Assembly (NCBI RefSeq): GCF_000758585.1
Contig: NZ_CP009281.1
Coordinates: 6,014,001 to 6,078,000, forward strand
DNA: 64,000 nt
Reading direction: 5' to 3'
Source of the DNA: Paenibacillus sp. FSL R5-0345
Lineage (GTDB): Bacteria > Bacillota > Bacilli > Paenibacillales > Paenibacillaceae
Shown: one piece after another, positions 55,829-63,833 of the stretch
Position numbering within the stretch: position 1 is the first letter of the stretch
Layout of the letters: every line of letters begins with the position of its first letter
Notes under the pieces: generated by a model
What the model was told of the DNA's origin: nothing
Database searches by the model: none
What the model saw: only the letters and a program-made list of their open reading frames with translations
Translations under genes and position numbers: made by a program

Positions 55829-56521
55829 TTAGTGAGTACTTTTAATCTCAACTGTCCTAGTGGCGGAATTATAACCTACTTGTGCGCCTAGCGCTTCTGC
55901 AATAATACGAACGGGAACGTAGGTAATGCCTTTTTCAAGCACTCCATCTGCAACCTTAACTCCGTTAACCTTTACGACAGCTATTGCGTCACCCTTCAAT
56001 GTTTCCTCCTCCTTCCGATTGATGATTTTGTACGCTGCCTCCACTGCGGATGTTGAGGGCTTTGCCCCTGCTCGTAACTGAGTGAGCGTTAACCCAAACG
56101 CCATTTGAAAATGGGGGTAATCCTTAAAGCTAGTCCAATCGCCACCCCATTCGAATCCAAGTGCTTTAGCCTCTTTTACAACCTCCTGCCAATCTATAAT
56201 CTGATTGTTATTCCCGTCCAGTCGCATATCCCATGACACACTCGATCCATTCGGCAGCAAAAGAGCAAAATCTACGGCTAGTCCAAAATTGTGGTAGCTA
56301 TACCCGCCACGCGCATTGGTGACAATCGCTCCAGGCTTAGTGCGTCCTTGTGCGTAAAGAGCATCCTGCTCGGCAATTGTGCGAAGACCCTGCGTAATGA
56401 GAATGGGGATGTTGAGTTTGTAACAGCGCTCGATTAGAGCAGTAGCAGCGGAACGGACTACGGGGTGTAGGTTGGTTAGACGTGAGGTCGATTTATTTTC
56501 CACCTGAATTAGTGTCAGCAT
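55829..56521 (-). CDS. Endolysin: M15 (VanY/CwlK) peptidase with a copper amine oxidase-like N domain
   Basis: A 230-residue cell-wall hydrolase. The M15 peptidase domain (1-about 165) has the zinc motifs GGYSYHNFGLAVDFAL (SxHxxGxAxD) and KDYPHFQM. It should cleave L-Ala-D-Glu or D-Ala bonds of peptidoglycan stems. The C-terminal 60 residues, GVLEKGITYVPVRIIAEALGAQV in part, are a Cu_amine_oxidN1-type domain, common in Paenibacillus surface proteins but unusual on an endolysin. It may serve as a wall-binding domain. It overlaps the upstream membrane-protein gene. Confidence 0.87.
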   Translation of the reverse strand: MLTLIQVENKSTSRLTNLHPVVRSAATALIERCYKLNIPILITQGLRTIAEQDALYAQGRTKPGAIVTNARGGYSYHNFGLAVDFALLLPNGSSVSWDMRLDGNNNQIIDWQEVVKEAKALGFEWGGDWTSFKDYPHFQMAFGLTLTQLRAGAKPSTSAVEAAYKIINRKEEETLKGDAIAVVKVNGVKVADGVLEKGITYVPVRIIAEALGAQVGYNSATRTVEIKSTH

Positions 56522-56888
56522 GTTGATCCTCTTCTCTGTCTATCTTTTTCAAATAAATGAATTGATCGTATCTCCCGGAACGCGTCATTGATGCCAAAAT
56601 AATGATGCCGATTGTTGTACCGAATTGAGCAATAGCCCAGCTATAGTTCAGCCAAATTAGCCATGCTGCTGTGTCCACTCCTAGTAATCCTGCCAAACGG
56701 AATAGTAGAATTACAAGCATATTGAACGTATAGGCCATTAAGAAAAAAAGCATAGCCAGCATAAACACGCTGACCACACCTTTTTGGAGTCGTTCGTAAA
56801 AATATTGCCTGTGGCGATAAATGATGTATAATCCGCAAGCTGCAGTAGTGCTATATAGCAACAATAATAAAAAATCAATCATGTGCAT
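56493..56888 (-). CDS. Small membrane protein of the phage lysis region
   Basis: About 131 residues with three helices (MIDFLLLLLYSTTAACGLYII, in part; VVSVFMLAMLFFLMAYTFNML, in part; FGTTIGIIILASM) and a charged C-terminus. The start is placed at 56888 because GAGGGG lies 6 bases upstream; 56891 and 56906 are alternatives. It overlaps the endolysin start by 29 bases. It might be a second holin or an antiholin, but I do not recognise the family. Confidence 0.6.
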   Translation of the reverse strand: MHMIDFLLLLLYSTTAACGLYIIYRHRQYFYERLQKGVVSVFMLAMLFFLMAYTFNMLVILLFRLAGLLGVDTAAWLIWLNYSWAIAQFGTTIGIIILASMTRSGRYDQFIYLKKIDREEDQHADTNSGGK

Positions 56889-57075
56889 CATGATCCCCTC
56901 GATCATAAACTAAATATTTGGCGAATCGGTTGCGATCAATCTCCTCCTGAATTTCCTGGGAGACATTTCTATAATGACTTATGGTCAGTGTAACGCTGGT
57001 AGAGGCTCTGCGGAGCTCCATCTCTTTATCAACATGCCGGGGGAGAAGCAGCCGCCGAATCCATTGTGACAGCAT
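56875..57075 (-). CDS. Hypothetical phage protein, 66 residues
   Basis: A basic, amphipathic small protein (MLSQWIRRLLLPRHVDKEME and ISHYRNVSQEIQEEIDRNRFA) without a recognised domain. A GGGGGAG site lies 6 bases upstream, and it overlaps the next membrane gene. It is probably an accessory gene of the lysis module. Confidence 0.55.
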   Translation of the reverse strand: MLSQWIRRLLLPRHVDKEMELRRASTSVTLTISHYRNVSQEIQEEIDRNRFAKYLVYDRGDHDAHD

Positions 57076-57077
57076 TC

Positions 57078-57359
57078 CTAACTCCCCCTGTCTTCCGTAT
57101 GGTCAATCTTCAGTTTCTTTAAGACGTCCAGTGTGGGCTGCATAAACTCTGAGCGCTCCTTATCCAAAATCGCTTGCAGACGATCCCGATCCTCCTCTGC
57201 CCGATCCAGCATTTCTCGCGGTACAAGGTTCCCTTTGACAATCGCACGCAATAACACCATCAGCACGATCATCAAAATGAAAGCAACAATATAAGCCAGC
57301 CCATACTTATCCGCCAATGGCAGCAGCTTCTCCAATTGCGCAATATCCCCTTCGCCCAT
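57078..57359 (-). CDS. Phage membrane protein, holin-like (BhlA-type position)
   Basis: A 93-residue protein starting MGEGDIAQLEKLLPLADKYG, with one membrane helix (LAYIVAFILMIVLMVLLRAIV) and a charged helical tail rich in Glu/Arg (DRAEEDRDRLQAILDKERSE). AAAGGAG lies 8 bases upstream of 57359; the longer reading is rejected. A single N-terminal helix with a charged coiled-coil tail fits small holins of Gram-positive phages. Confidence 0.6.
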   Translation of the reverse strand: MGEGDIAQLEKLLPLADKYGLAYIVAFILMIVLMVLLRAIVKGNLVPREMLDRAEEDRDRLQAILDKERSEFMQPTLDVLKKLKIDHTEDRGS

Positions 57360-57453
57360 TCGTCCGCTCCTTTCTGTAATGATGTTGATGCGTAAGCAGC
57401 CCCCGGGGTACCGAGGGCACAAAAAAACACGCTCCTGTTTGAATGCGTGCAAG

Positions 57454-57669
57454 TTATATAGCTGATGATTGCTCAGAAGAATTATGTTCAACAAATGGTA
57501 TATCTGATCGTTTTTCGATAATCTGCACCTTTACCAAAATCTCATTATCCGGCTGCATGTTATAGGAAGAAATGATATCCTCTATCGGACCTTCCTCACG
57601 ATCATAACGAGTGATGCAGGCATTAGTCATCAGCCGGATTTTGGCTGCGGTAAGTGAATCCATAGTCAT
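57454..57669 (-). CDS. Hypothetical phage protein, 71 residues
   Basis: MTMDSLTAAKIRLMTNACIT followed by an acidic middle and ILVKVQIIEKRSDIPF. No recognised domain. Upstream AAGGAG lies 12 bases away, which is long, and an ATG two codons later (57663) is equally possible. It lies between the XkdW-like gene and the membrane proteins. Confidence 0.5.
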   Translation of the reverse strand: MTMDSLTAAKIRLMTNACITRYDREEGPIEDIISSYNMQPDNEILVKVQIIEKRSDIPFVEHNSSEQSSAI

Positions 57670-57692
57670 GATTACAACTCAACTCCTTTTGG

Positions 57693-58136
57693 TTATATGC
57701 TGAGTAATTCAGCCATAATGACTTCGATGTCTTGTAGCCGATCTTGCAAAGCCATATTCTCTGCGCGCAGTTGCTCAACCTCGCTTAACTCTGGCGGCTT
57801 TTTGGCTTCGGCCTCTAGGTAGGCTTCCCACGCTGCTTCGAGTTCTACTTCTGTTGGTTGTGGTACGTCTAGGTTCCAGGCGGCGATGTATGGGCCTCTC
57901 TCTACAAGGTCGTAGTGTTCACCCTCGACCAGTAGGTTATAGTCAATGCCGTAACAGTAGTGTACGCCCTCTAAGGGTTCTTCTCCTTCGCCTGGCGGCT
58001 TGATCTCATATCGGACACGACCTTTTTCTTCGGCTCCCTCGTGCAATACAGGTTCAGCGCCATTGTCTTGGACGACAAAGTCACGAAATGGATTAGCGTA
58101 TGGGTATAGATACATAATTGCTAGTGCTATATTCAT
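57693..58136 (-). CDS. XkdW-like phage protein with C-terminal coiled coil
   Basis: A 147-residue protein. The middle (EGVHYCYGIDYNLLVEGEHYDLVERGPYIAAWNL, in part) and the C-terminal heptad-rich helix ELSEVEQLRAENMALQDRLQ are typical of proteins coded just after tail fibres (XkdW family). The start has AAAGGAGGGTGAAAG upstream. It probably assists fibre assembly or attachment. Confidence 0.68.
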   Translation of the reverse strand: MNIALAIMYLYPYANPFRDFVVQDNGAEPVLHEGAEEKGRVRYEIKPPGEGEEPLEGVHYCYGIDYNLLVEGEHYDLVERGPYIAAWNLDVPQPTEVELEAAWEAYLEAEAKKPPELSEVEQLRAENMALQDRLQDIEVIMAELLSI

Positions 58137-58149
58137 CTTTCACCCTCCT

Positions 58150-59640
58150 TTATGCAATTCTTATTAAAGATACATGCGTATATTGGTCACTGGATGGTAT
58201 TGAAACGTTTTGTATAGGGTTTAAATAAACTTCCATATACTGTCCCGCATCAAGACGGAGAAGTGCCGAACCGCCCAGTGAAAGACCAACTTGAATAGCA
58301 TCACTTGTTTGTTCTGTTATTACGGAATTTAAAATTCCATTCACAAAGATCCCCAAAGCCCCTCTCCCCACGCCCGTGTTAGAGATAGCTACTCGAACAT
58401 TCAACAAGTACACTCCTGTCTCTGGAGCTACCATTCTACTATTTGCTGCGTTCGCAGTGTTTTTAATATTGTATAGAGATAGGTTGAATAATACTTTATT
58501 CCAAACACCCGCGCTCGCGAATTGATCCGCCCCGGTGTGGCCCATTTCAGCGGTCGGGCGTGATGTGGTTGTATTATCTCCCCATGGGTTAAAAACTCCA
58601 CTTGTGATGATACCATTTAATGAGCCTTCGGAAGTTATTCCTGATGGCTGTGAGCCATATTTATAGATTGAACCGCCATGACTAGCGTAAAGACCCACGC
58701 CATTCGCTTGCCCCGTGTTATTGAGTGATGTAACAATCGAAGCACTTCCGACTATTATTCCAAAGTTCCGTCCAGATACCGAAGAATTTCTAATGTCTGC
58801 GTTTTGACCTGCAATATTAATTCCCGGATAATTAGCGGTAGTTTCACAGGAGCAATTTTTAATGTCGATGTTTCCGCCGTCATACGCATTAAAACCCATT
58901 GAGGTTGTGGTATTAGCAGAAAATCCGTCTATAACAATACGATTGCACCGTTCAGCCACGAAGGAGCGGATAGTTACAGAAGTACCCATAAATTGAACAT
59001 GACCACCGCCTACTTTGCCGCTTATTCTCACATCTTCGGCATAGGTTCCAGATGCAACATTTATAGATGCAGTATGATTAACAACTTGAGGAATCATGCC
59101 GATAGCCCTATTGATTGTTTTAAATGCCCCTGCTGACGTATTGGCTGAACCGTTGTTTGTGTCATTCCCATCCGTCCGCACATAATACGTAATATCAGCG
59201 GTAGTCTGCTGAGGCGTAGTAACCAACGGCGCCTTACCATTCAACTGCCCCTGGATCCCGCTAGTCACCCCATCCAAATACCCGAACTCCGTGTTCGAGA
59301 CCACGCCAGTCCCAATCTTCAAGGCATCAATCCCAGCCGCAGCATTAACGTCTGCATTAACAATCACCCCAGCCGCAATAGCCGTAACTCCATCACCATT
59401 ACTAGTAACATCCCCCGTGTGATTAGGATGCGAATAGTTATTCGCCCCCGTAGCAATCCCCGCCAGCTTCGTTTTCTCCGCCGTAGTGTAGTCGTTCGTA
59501 GACAGCTGTTTCCCAGTTACTTTATCAACCTTGCCATTAACGGCATTATCCAAGATGTCCATATTCCCGTTCAGATCGGCAATATCAACGATATCTGTTC
59601 CCTCGGGCTTCTTTAATCCCAAATTTCCTGTGATTTGCAT
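58150..59640 (-). CDS. Phage tail fibre/tailspike with beta-helix region
   Basis: A 496-residue fibre protein. The N-terminus NLGLKKPEGTDIVDIADLNG is the usual baseplate-linked segment. A repetitive collagen-like or triple-fibre stretch (HTGDVTSNGDGVTAIAAG and so on) follows, and from about 155 a right-handed beta-helix region (ADITYYVRTDGNDTNNGSAN, AYDGGNIDIKNCSCETTANY) that would recognise cell-surface glycans. The last 130 residues look like a C1q/TNF-type trimer head (GVYLLNVRVAISNTGVGRGA in part). Host range should depend on it. Confidence 0.82.
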   Translation of the reverse strand: MQITGNLGLKKPEGTDIVDIADLNGNMDILDNAVNGKVDKVTGKQLSTNDYTTAEKTKLAGIATGANNYSHPNHTGDVTSNGDGVTAIAAGVIVNADVNAAAGIDALKIGTGVVSNTEFGYLDGVTSGIQGQLNGKAPLVTTPQQTTADITYYVRTDGNDTNNGSANTSAGAFKTINRAIGMIPQVVNHTASINVASGTYAEDVRISGKVGGGHVQFMGTSVTIRSFVAERCNRIVIDGFSANTTTSMGFNAYDGGNIDIKNCSCETTANYPGINIAGQNADIRNSSVSGRNFGIIVGSASIVTSLNNTGQANGVGLYASHGGSIYKYGSQPSGITSEGSLNGIITSGVFNPWGDNTTTSRPTAEMGHTGADQFASAGVWNKVLFNLSLYNIKNTANAANSRMVAPETGVYLLNVRVAISNTGVGRGALGIFVNGILNSVITEQTSDAIQVGLSLGGSALLRLDAGQYMEVYLNPIQNVSIPSSDQYTHVSLIRIA

Positions 59641-59651
59641 GTGTCACTCTC

Positions 59652-60263
59652 CTATCTATAAGTTCTTAATTCGTTCCATGTTTTACTGTGAGCATTCTCC
59701 CAGGTCAAAGCCTTAACAGAGTCCCACCAGGTATAGCTGAACACAAATTCATAAGCTAAATGCGCAGGTTTTATTTCTTCGATAATTTGAATCAACCCTG
59801 CCATATTCGGAGGTATGCCCAGTGTACTCACAAAATGAATCTCAAAACGATACTCATCAGGCACTTCCTTAACTTCAACCACTCCACCTGAAAAAGCGGA
59901 TGCCGTCCGCTGGATCATCTCCGGCGTTGTCGTCCCGTTTCCACGCAGCTTCGCCTTAATCATCTCTCGGCGTGTGGCATATGACTTGGATAAATCGATA
60001 TTTAATCCAAGTTCAGCTTCCCAACGTCCAAGGCTCACCGTTGCCGTTTCAACAAACGCCTGATCCAGTACATCTATAGTGCCTACCTTCAGTCCACCAA
60101 TTTCTAGCCCGATGGTCTCCTGAAGCTTCTCTATTTCACGGACATCCTTATAATAATCCGGCAAATACTGCATTAGATCAGGCGCCTCGACTTCATCCGG
60201 ATGATTCGAATCTTCATCTGCGGAATACAATAATTCGCTGAATAAAGAGTTGCCATAGCTCAT
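59652..60263 (-). CDS. Phage tail protein, YmfQ/XkdU family
   Basis: A 203-residue baseplate-to-fibre protein: YLPDYYKDVREIEKLQETIG near 35-54, RWEAELGLNIDLSKSYATRR, then FEIHFV and WWDSVKALTWENAHSKTWNEL at the end. DUF2313-type proteins follow the baseplate J gene in Mu- and PBSX-like phages. It is followed by the fibre gene with 11 bases between. Confidence 0.85.
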   Translation of the reverse strand: MSYGNSLFSELLYSADEDSNHPDEVEAPDLMQYLPDYYKDVREIEKLQETIGLEIGGLKVGTIDVLDQAFVETATVSLGRWEAELGLNIDLSKSYATRREMIKAKLRGNGTTTPEMIQRTASAFSGGVVEVKEVPDEYRFEIHFVSTLGIPPNMAGLIQIIEEIKPAHLAYEFVFSYTWWDSVKALTWENAHSKTWNELRTYR

Positions 60264-60266
60264 CCC

Positions 60267-60602
60267 CTACACCCCCTTCATTTGATTCCAGGTTAGAGGG
60301 CCTTTAGGCAGATAATCATGTGTATGCGTCGCTGGAGGAAACACTGATGGCTTCCCCTCTACCCCCGCCCAAGCTACACTATCCGCTTGTTGAGCGAAAT
60401 CCACCTTGCCATTATTATTCGTATCGTAAATGCTTTTCAGCATGTCCCCGGTACTTTGTGCCGCAACTAGCAAGACATTCCCAGCAGCAGAACCGATATA
60501 TAGCTTACCTGTGTCTGTACAGTAGCCAAGCTCACCAATAGCCAGTGCTCCAATCGCACTTTCCAATCCGCGGCGTATTTGAATCAATGTCTTTAAAGCC
60601 AT
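60267..60602 (-). CDS. Short phage fibre-like protein
   Basis: A 111-residue protein beginning LKTLIQIRRGLESAIGALAI, then GELGYCTDTGKLYIGSA, the same 'hyaluronan-binding/phage fibre' start module as the larger gene upstream, and ends with THTHDYLPKGPLTWNQMKGV, a typical fibre repeat. It probably derives from the fibre at 60614 by partial duplication. Confidence 0.6.
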   Translation of the reverse strand: MALKTLIQIRRGLESAIGALAIGELGYCTDTGKLYIGSAAGNVLLVAAQSTGDMLKSIYDTNNNGKVDFAQQADSVAWAGVEGKPSVFPPATHTHDYLPKGPLTWNQMKGV

Positions 60603-60613
60603 TGTCCCGCCCC

Positions 60614-61636
60614 CTAGAAAGTTCCGCCATCAATACTGGCTACGGTAAGTTTATTGCCATTCGCCGCATCATAAATGATGCTACTTCCATCCACACTTAC
60701 AGCTACACCGGCACCATCTACAGTGATCCCTTTTCCAGCTGTAACCGCAATCGCGTCTGCAGTGACCGTAATCCCATTGCCTGCACCAATATTCAGCGTC
60801 ACAGCATCGGCCTGTCCACCACCAATCAGTCCGTTTCCAGCTGTAATGGTCTGTAATGCACCACCCGTTCGAACCCATGCGCTGCCGTTCCAGCTATAAA
60901 TCTTCTGCTCATCATCAACATAAGTGGTCCAGCCTACGGCAGGAACATAAAATACCCAAGCAGCAGATTGGTACTCCACGATTTGATTCGTTTTTCCCGC
61001 CCATGCCCCAGTTGCTCCAGCTGGAATAATGTATCGATCACCCTCAACCGGACTGGCTGGTGGAGCCAGCAGGTTCTGATCTTTTACCGACGCTTGCGGT
61101 TCGATGTTATGCTTAGCCAGCTCAATTTCATTTTTAATCTTTTGTGCAGACCACAAGTCTGTAATCGTAGTCCCGGCATCATTGATTGTCCGGTGCTTGG
61201 TCACATCGTCAATGTGAGTCTTGATCTCAGCGGCAGTCTTTACATTCGTGCCATCTGATACTTTATTGATATGTCCCGCACTAATATCCGCTTTAAGCAC
61301 CTTCGCGTAGGTTGCTCCATCAGCGATATCGTCAATTGTACCCGTCAGGTCACTAAGCTTCTGCGCATTCACCCGCCGCCAAGCTGCCCCATCATCAAAA
61401 TATAAATATCCGCTATTCGAACCCGTAGTCACGTAATACAACCGGCCAACGGCTCCAGCAACTGGACGCGAGGCTTCTGGCCCGGACAACGCCCTTCCGA
61501 CCATGGAATTAGACGTACCGTCACCAATATAAACTTCCTTTGTATCATTGCAAAAACCAAGCTCACCCGCCTTCAACACGCCATAACTCGTTAGCTCAGC
61601 CTTTGTTCCCCGCTTTATTTGTATGGTCTGTGCCAT
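60614..61636 (-). CDS. Phage tail fibre protein with hyaluronidase-like head motif
   Basis: A 340-residue fibre. MAQTIQIKRGTKAELTSYGV, then LKAGELGFCNDTKEVYIGDG, is the major tropism determinant N-terminal module. The middle is a DUF2793-type segment (LLAPPASPVEGDRYIIPAGA, WVFYVPAVGWTTYVDDEQKI), and the end is a repeat-rich GNGITVTADAIAVTAGKGIT. The start at 61636 has AGAGGTG at 6 bases; the upstream reading (61669) is not supported. Confidence 0.75.
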   Translation of the reverse strand: MAQTIQIKRGTKAELTSYGVLKAGELGFCNDTKEVYIGDGTSNSMVGRALSGPEASRPVAGAVGRLYYVTTGSNSGYLYFDDGAAWRRVNAQKLSDLTGTIDDIADGATYAKVLKADISAGHINKVSDGTNVKTAAEIKTHIDDVTKHRTINDAGTTITDLWSAQKIKNEIELAKHNIEPQASVKDQNLLAPPASPVEGDRYIIPAGATGAWAGKTNQIVEYQSAAWVFYVPAVGWTTYVDDEQKIYSWNGSAWVRTGGALQTITAGNGLIGGGQADAVTLNIGAGNGITVTADAIAVTAGKGITVDGAGVAVSVDGSSIIYDAANGNKLTVASIDGGTF

Positions 61637-61637
61637 T

Positions 61638-62051
61638 TTACACCTCTCTTCTGAATGATCCTCCGTCAATCTGTCCCTTGTTCTTATACCGTTCTATTTC
61701 AGTTTGAACAGCAGTAAGACTTTCCTGCAAACCGTTAATATCCTCTGCTTCAACGGTATCGCCGGGGGTTTCGTAAGTCACATAAACCTCAGGCACATCG
61801 GCAAAAATCTTAATCAACCGTCGCCACGGCGCTTCATCCGGAAAAGACACCGTAAAATTACGTAGCTCGATCCCGGAATACTGTGACCCTGTGTACACTG
61901 CGATGCTCTGATTATTGATGTTGTCATGCGCAAGCGCACCACTATACATGCCATTTACAAGCGATAATCTCTCTTCAATAACATAACTGGCACCGTTTGC
62001 TTTTTTATTAAGCTTTTCTTGAAAAATATCAATTTGCTCTGGATAACCCAT
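61638..62051 (-). CDS. Hypothetical phage baseplate/fibre-linked protein
   Basis: A 137-residue protein starting MGYPEQIDIFQEKLNKKANG, with the block FTVSFPDEAPWRRLIKIFAD and a C-terminal helix DINGLQESLTAVQTEIERYK. GGAGG lies 7 bases before 62051. It resembles short linker proteins of Paenibacillus prophage tails; the family is not certain to me. Its start and the stop of the baseplate J gene are adjacent. Confidence 0.6.
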   Translation of the reverse strand: MGYPEQIDIFQEKLNKKANGASYVIEERLSLVNGMYSGALAHDNINNQSIAVYTGSQYSGIELRNFTVSFPDEAPWRRLIKIFADVPEVYVTYETPGDTVEAEDINGLQESLTAVQTEIERYKNKGQIDGGSFRREV

Positions 62052-62052
62052 G

Positions 62053-63117
62053 CTACACCTCCAGTAAAACATTGCCGAACAACGGCACTTCTTCTTCGCT
62101 CAACATTACGTTGCCCGCTCCACTGTTCAGCTTCAGCTCACTGTAATCTGCGACTCCCTCAGTAGCTAGCAATAGTGCACCAATTACAGACTGACTAATA
62201 TAGGTTGCTGAAAAAGCCTTCTCCTTGCGATAGCTCTCAAGAGTCGCCTTGAATTCTTCATTAACAGCTTGCAGCGCATAACCTGAAGCAAGGGTTACTT
62301 TTGCACTTATACTGATGCTTTTGCCCGTTGCCGACGCCACCGATACAACAGCACCTACAGGGGCTTGCCCCTCACCCTCTCCAGAGACCGGATCAATGTA
62401 ATGCTGAACCTTAGTCACCAGCAGTTCAGAAGCAGGAAGTTTCTCAGCATCTACGATAATCACCTTTACCGTCTTAGGACCATTCCATAATGGAAAAACA
62501 CGAGCGCCTCCTACCCCTGCAACCTGCATTGCCCACTCCATGTAGTGATATTTATTGCCGCTAGTAGCTGGGCGTCTGGCTGAATCCAAATAACGCTGGC
62601 GAAGCGATTCATCACTTTCGACGTTCTCCCCAGGGATCAGAAGAGAAGCTATTTCTCCGCGCGCGAGGTCTAAAATATAATCCACCGGCAGCAAAGAGCC
62701 AAAATATCGGTTTCCTTCTTCTCCAGCGGTTTCACTCTCCAACCGATACACTCCAGGAGATAACTTTTCCACAGCCGTATAATTCAGCATATCGAGAGAA
62801 AAACGGCTGCCGAGAGGTACATCCAGAAGTCCCCCATCCGCTTTATAAAAAATCCCCTTCAGCTGCGCCTTGCTCGCTTCACGCCTTACAATTCCTGACC
62901 AGGAGATACTTCGCTCCAAGTACTCACCGGTAGCCGTATCTGCAAAATACAGATTATTATTCACATCCAGCTCAATGTACATTTGCGCCAGCTCTGCTGC
63001 TGCCGGAGCGAGCGCGTCATAAATGATGCTGCCCTCGCGTTTATCCAGACCTGACGGAACCCGGTCCAGCATCCGTTCCATAAGAGCCTCATACGTCTGA
63101 TCCTCATACATCCTCAT
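62053..63117 (-). CDS. xkdT: Baseplate J-like protein, XkdT family
   Basis: A 354-residue baseplate wedge protein. N-terminal YEDQTYEALMERMLDRVPSG and DKREGSIIYDALAPAAAELA, then ESDESLRQRYLDSARRPATS and the C-terminal ALLLATEGVADYSELKLNSG are all characteristic of gpJ/XkdT. The start follows AAAGGAG. It overlaps the XkdS gene by 14 bases. Confidence 0.93.
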   Translation of the reverse strand: MRMYEDQTYEALMERMLDRVPSGLDKREGSIIYDALAPAAAELAQMYIELDVNNNLYFADTATGEYLERSISWSGIVRREASKAQLKGIFYKADGGLLDVPLGSRFSLDMLNYTAVEKLSPGVYRLESETAGEEGNRYFGSLLPVDYILDLARGEIASLLIPGENVESDESLRQRYLDSARRPATSGNKYHYMEWAMQVAGVGGARVFPLWNGPKTVKVIIVDAEKLPASELLVTKVQHYIDPVSGEGEGQAPVGAVVSVASATGKSISISAKVTLASGYALQAVNEEFKATLESYRKEKAFSATYISQSVIGALLLATEGVADYSELKLNSGAGNVMLSEEEVPLFGNVLLEV

Positions 63118-63535
63118 TCCACTCCTTTCTCAGCTGAAAATTCCCATAACGTGTGACCACCTTACATTCAAAAGTTAGATTCTCCCCGTTAAAAGAAACC
63201 TCAATATTTTCTAAGCTAAGGATTCGTTCATCCTGAAGTAAGGCTTCACTAACGACACGTCTGATTTCAGCTCTGACTAACAGCAGATCCTTACCCAAAA
63301 CCAGCTGCCACTCTGTTCCGTAATCCGAACTGTAAATCAGATGTTCAAATCTATCGGTTCGCAGAATTTTGGCCGCTGCCTGCTGCACTGCCTCAAGTCC
63401 ATCCGCTTGGCCAGTGATCCTTTTTCTGTCCCAATCCATTCGGTAGGTTAGACTAGGGTTTTCCCCACGCTCAAGGTTGACCTCGCCTTCAAGAAGGGCA
63501 GTTATCGGTCCAGCTTTTCCAATCGCAGGAATCAT
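63104..63535 (-). CDS. xkdS: Phage baseplate protein, XkdS/DUF2634 family
   Basis: A 143-residue protein of the lysozyme-like wedge group: NPSLTYRMDWDRKRITGQAD, LEAVQQAAAKILRTDRFEHL and IYSSDYGTEWQLVLGKD match DUF2634 (XkdS). It forms part of the baseplate wedge with XkdT and overlaps its neighbours on both sides. Confidence 0.9.
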   Translation of the reverse strand: MIPAIGKAGPITALLEGEVNLERGENPSLTYRMDWDRKRITGQADGLEAVQQAAAKILRTDRFEHLIYSSDYGTEWQLVLGKDLLLVRAEIRRVVSEALLQDERILSLENIEVSFNGENLTFECKVVTRYGNFQLRKEWNEDV

Positions 63536-63831
63536 ATTGGACTCACCAGCCGATCCAGAACAATATAGCTTTGTCCACCCTGCATCCGAACCATCAGAAC
63601 CCGATCACCAGAGGCAAGTCCTCGACGCACTACCACTTCTCTACCCTCTAGCTCGACTTTACATTCCATTACCGATTCAGGTAGCACTAGCGCATTCCCC
63701 GATAAAATAAAACGTTGATCCACCTGGATCTGTAAGGGAGCTACCTCCGTTACCGTCCCATAAGAAAAAGCCACGGGATTTGTATTTCCCACGGCTCCTA
63801 GGCTTGCTTTTTTTATAATATCCAACATCAT
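63532..63831 (-). CDS. xkdR: Phage protein, XkdR/DUF2577 family
   Basis: A 99-residue protein (LDIIKKASLGAVGNTNPVAF, SYGTVTEVAPLQIQVDQRFI, GDRVLMVRMQGGQSYIVLDR). DUF2577/XkdR has an OB-like fold and acts as a tail hub component between XkdQ and XkdS. The gene order matches the PBSX operon. Confidence 0.88.
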   Translation of the reverse strand: MMLDIIKKASLGAVGNTNPVAFSYGTVTEVAPLQIQVDQRFILSGNALVLPESVMECKVELEGREVVVRRGLASGDRVLMVRMQGGQSYIVLDRLVSPI

Positions 63832-63833
63832 TT

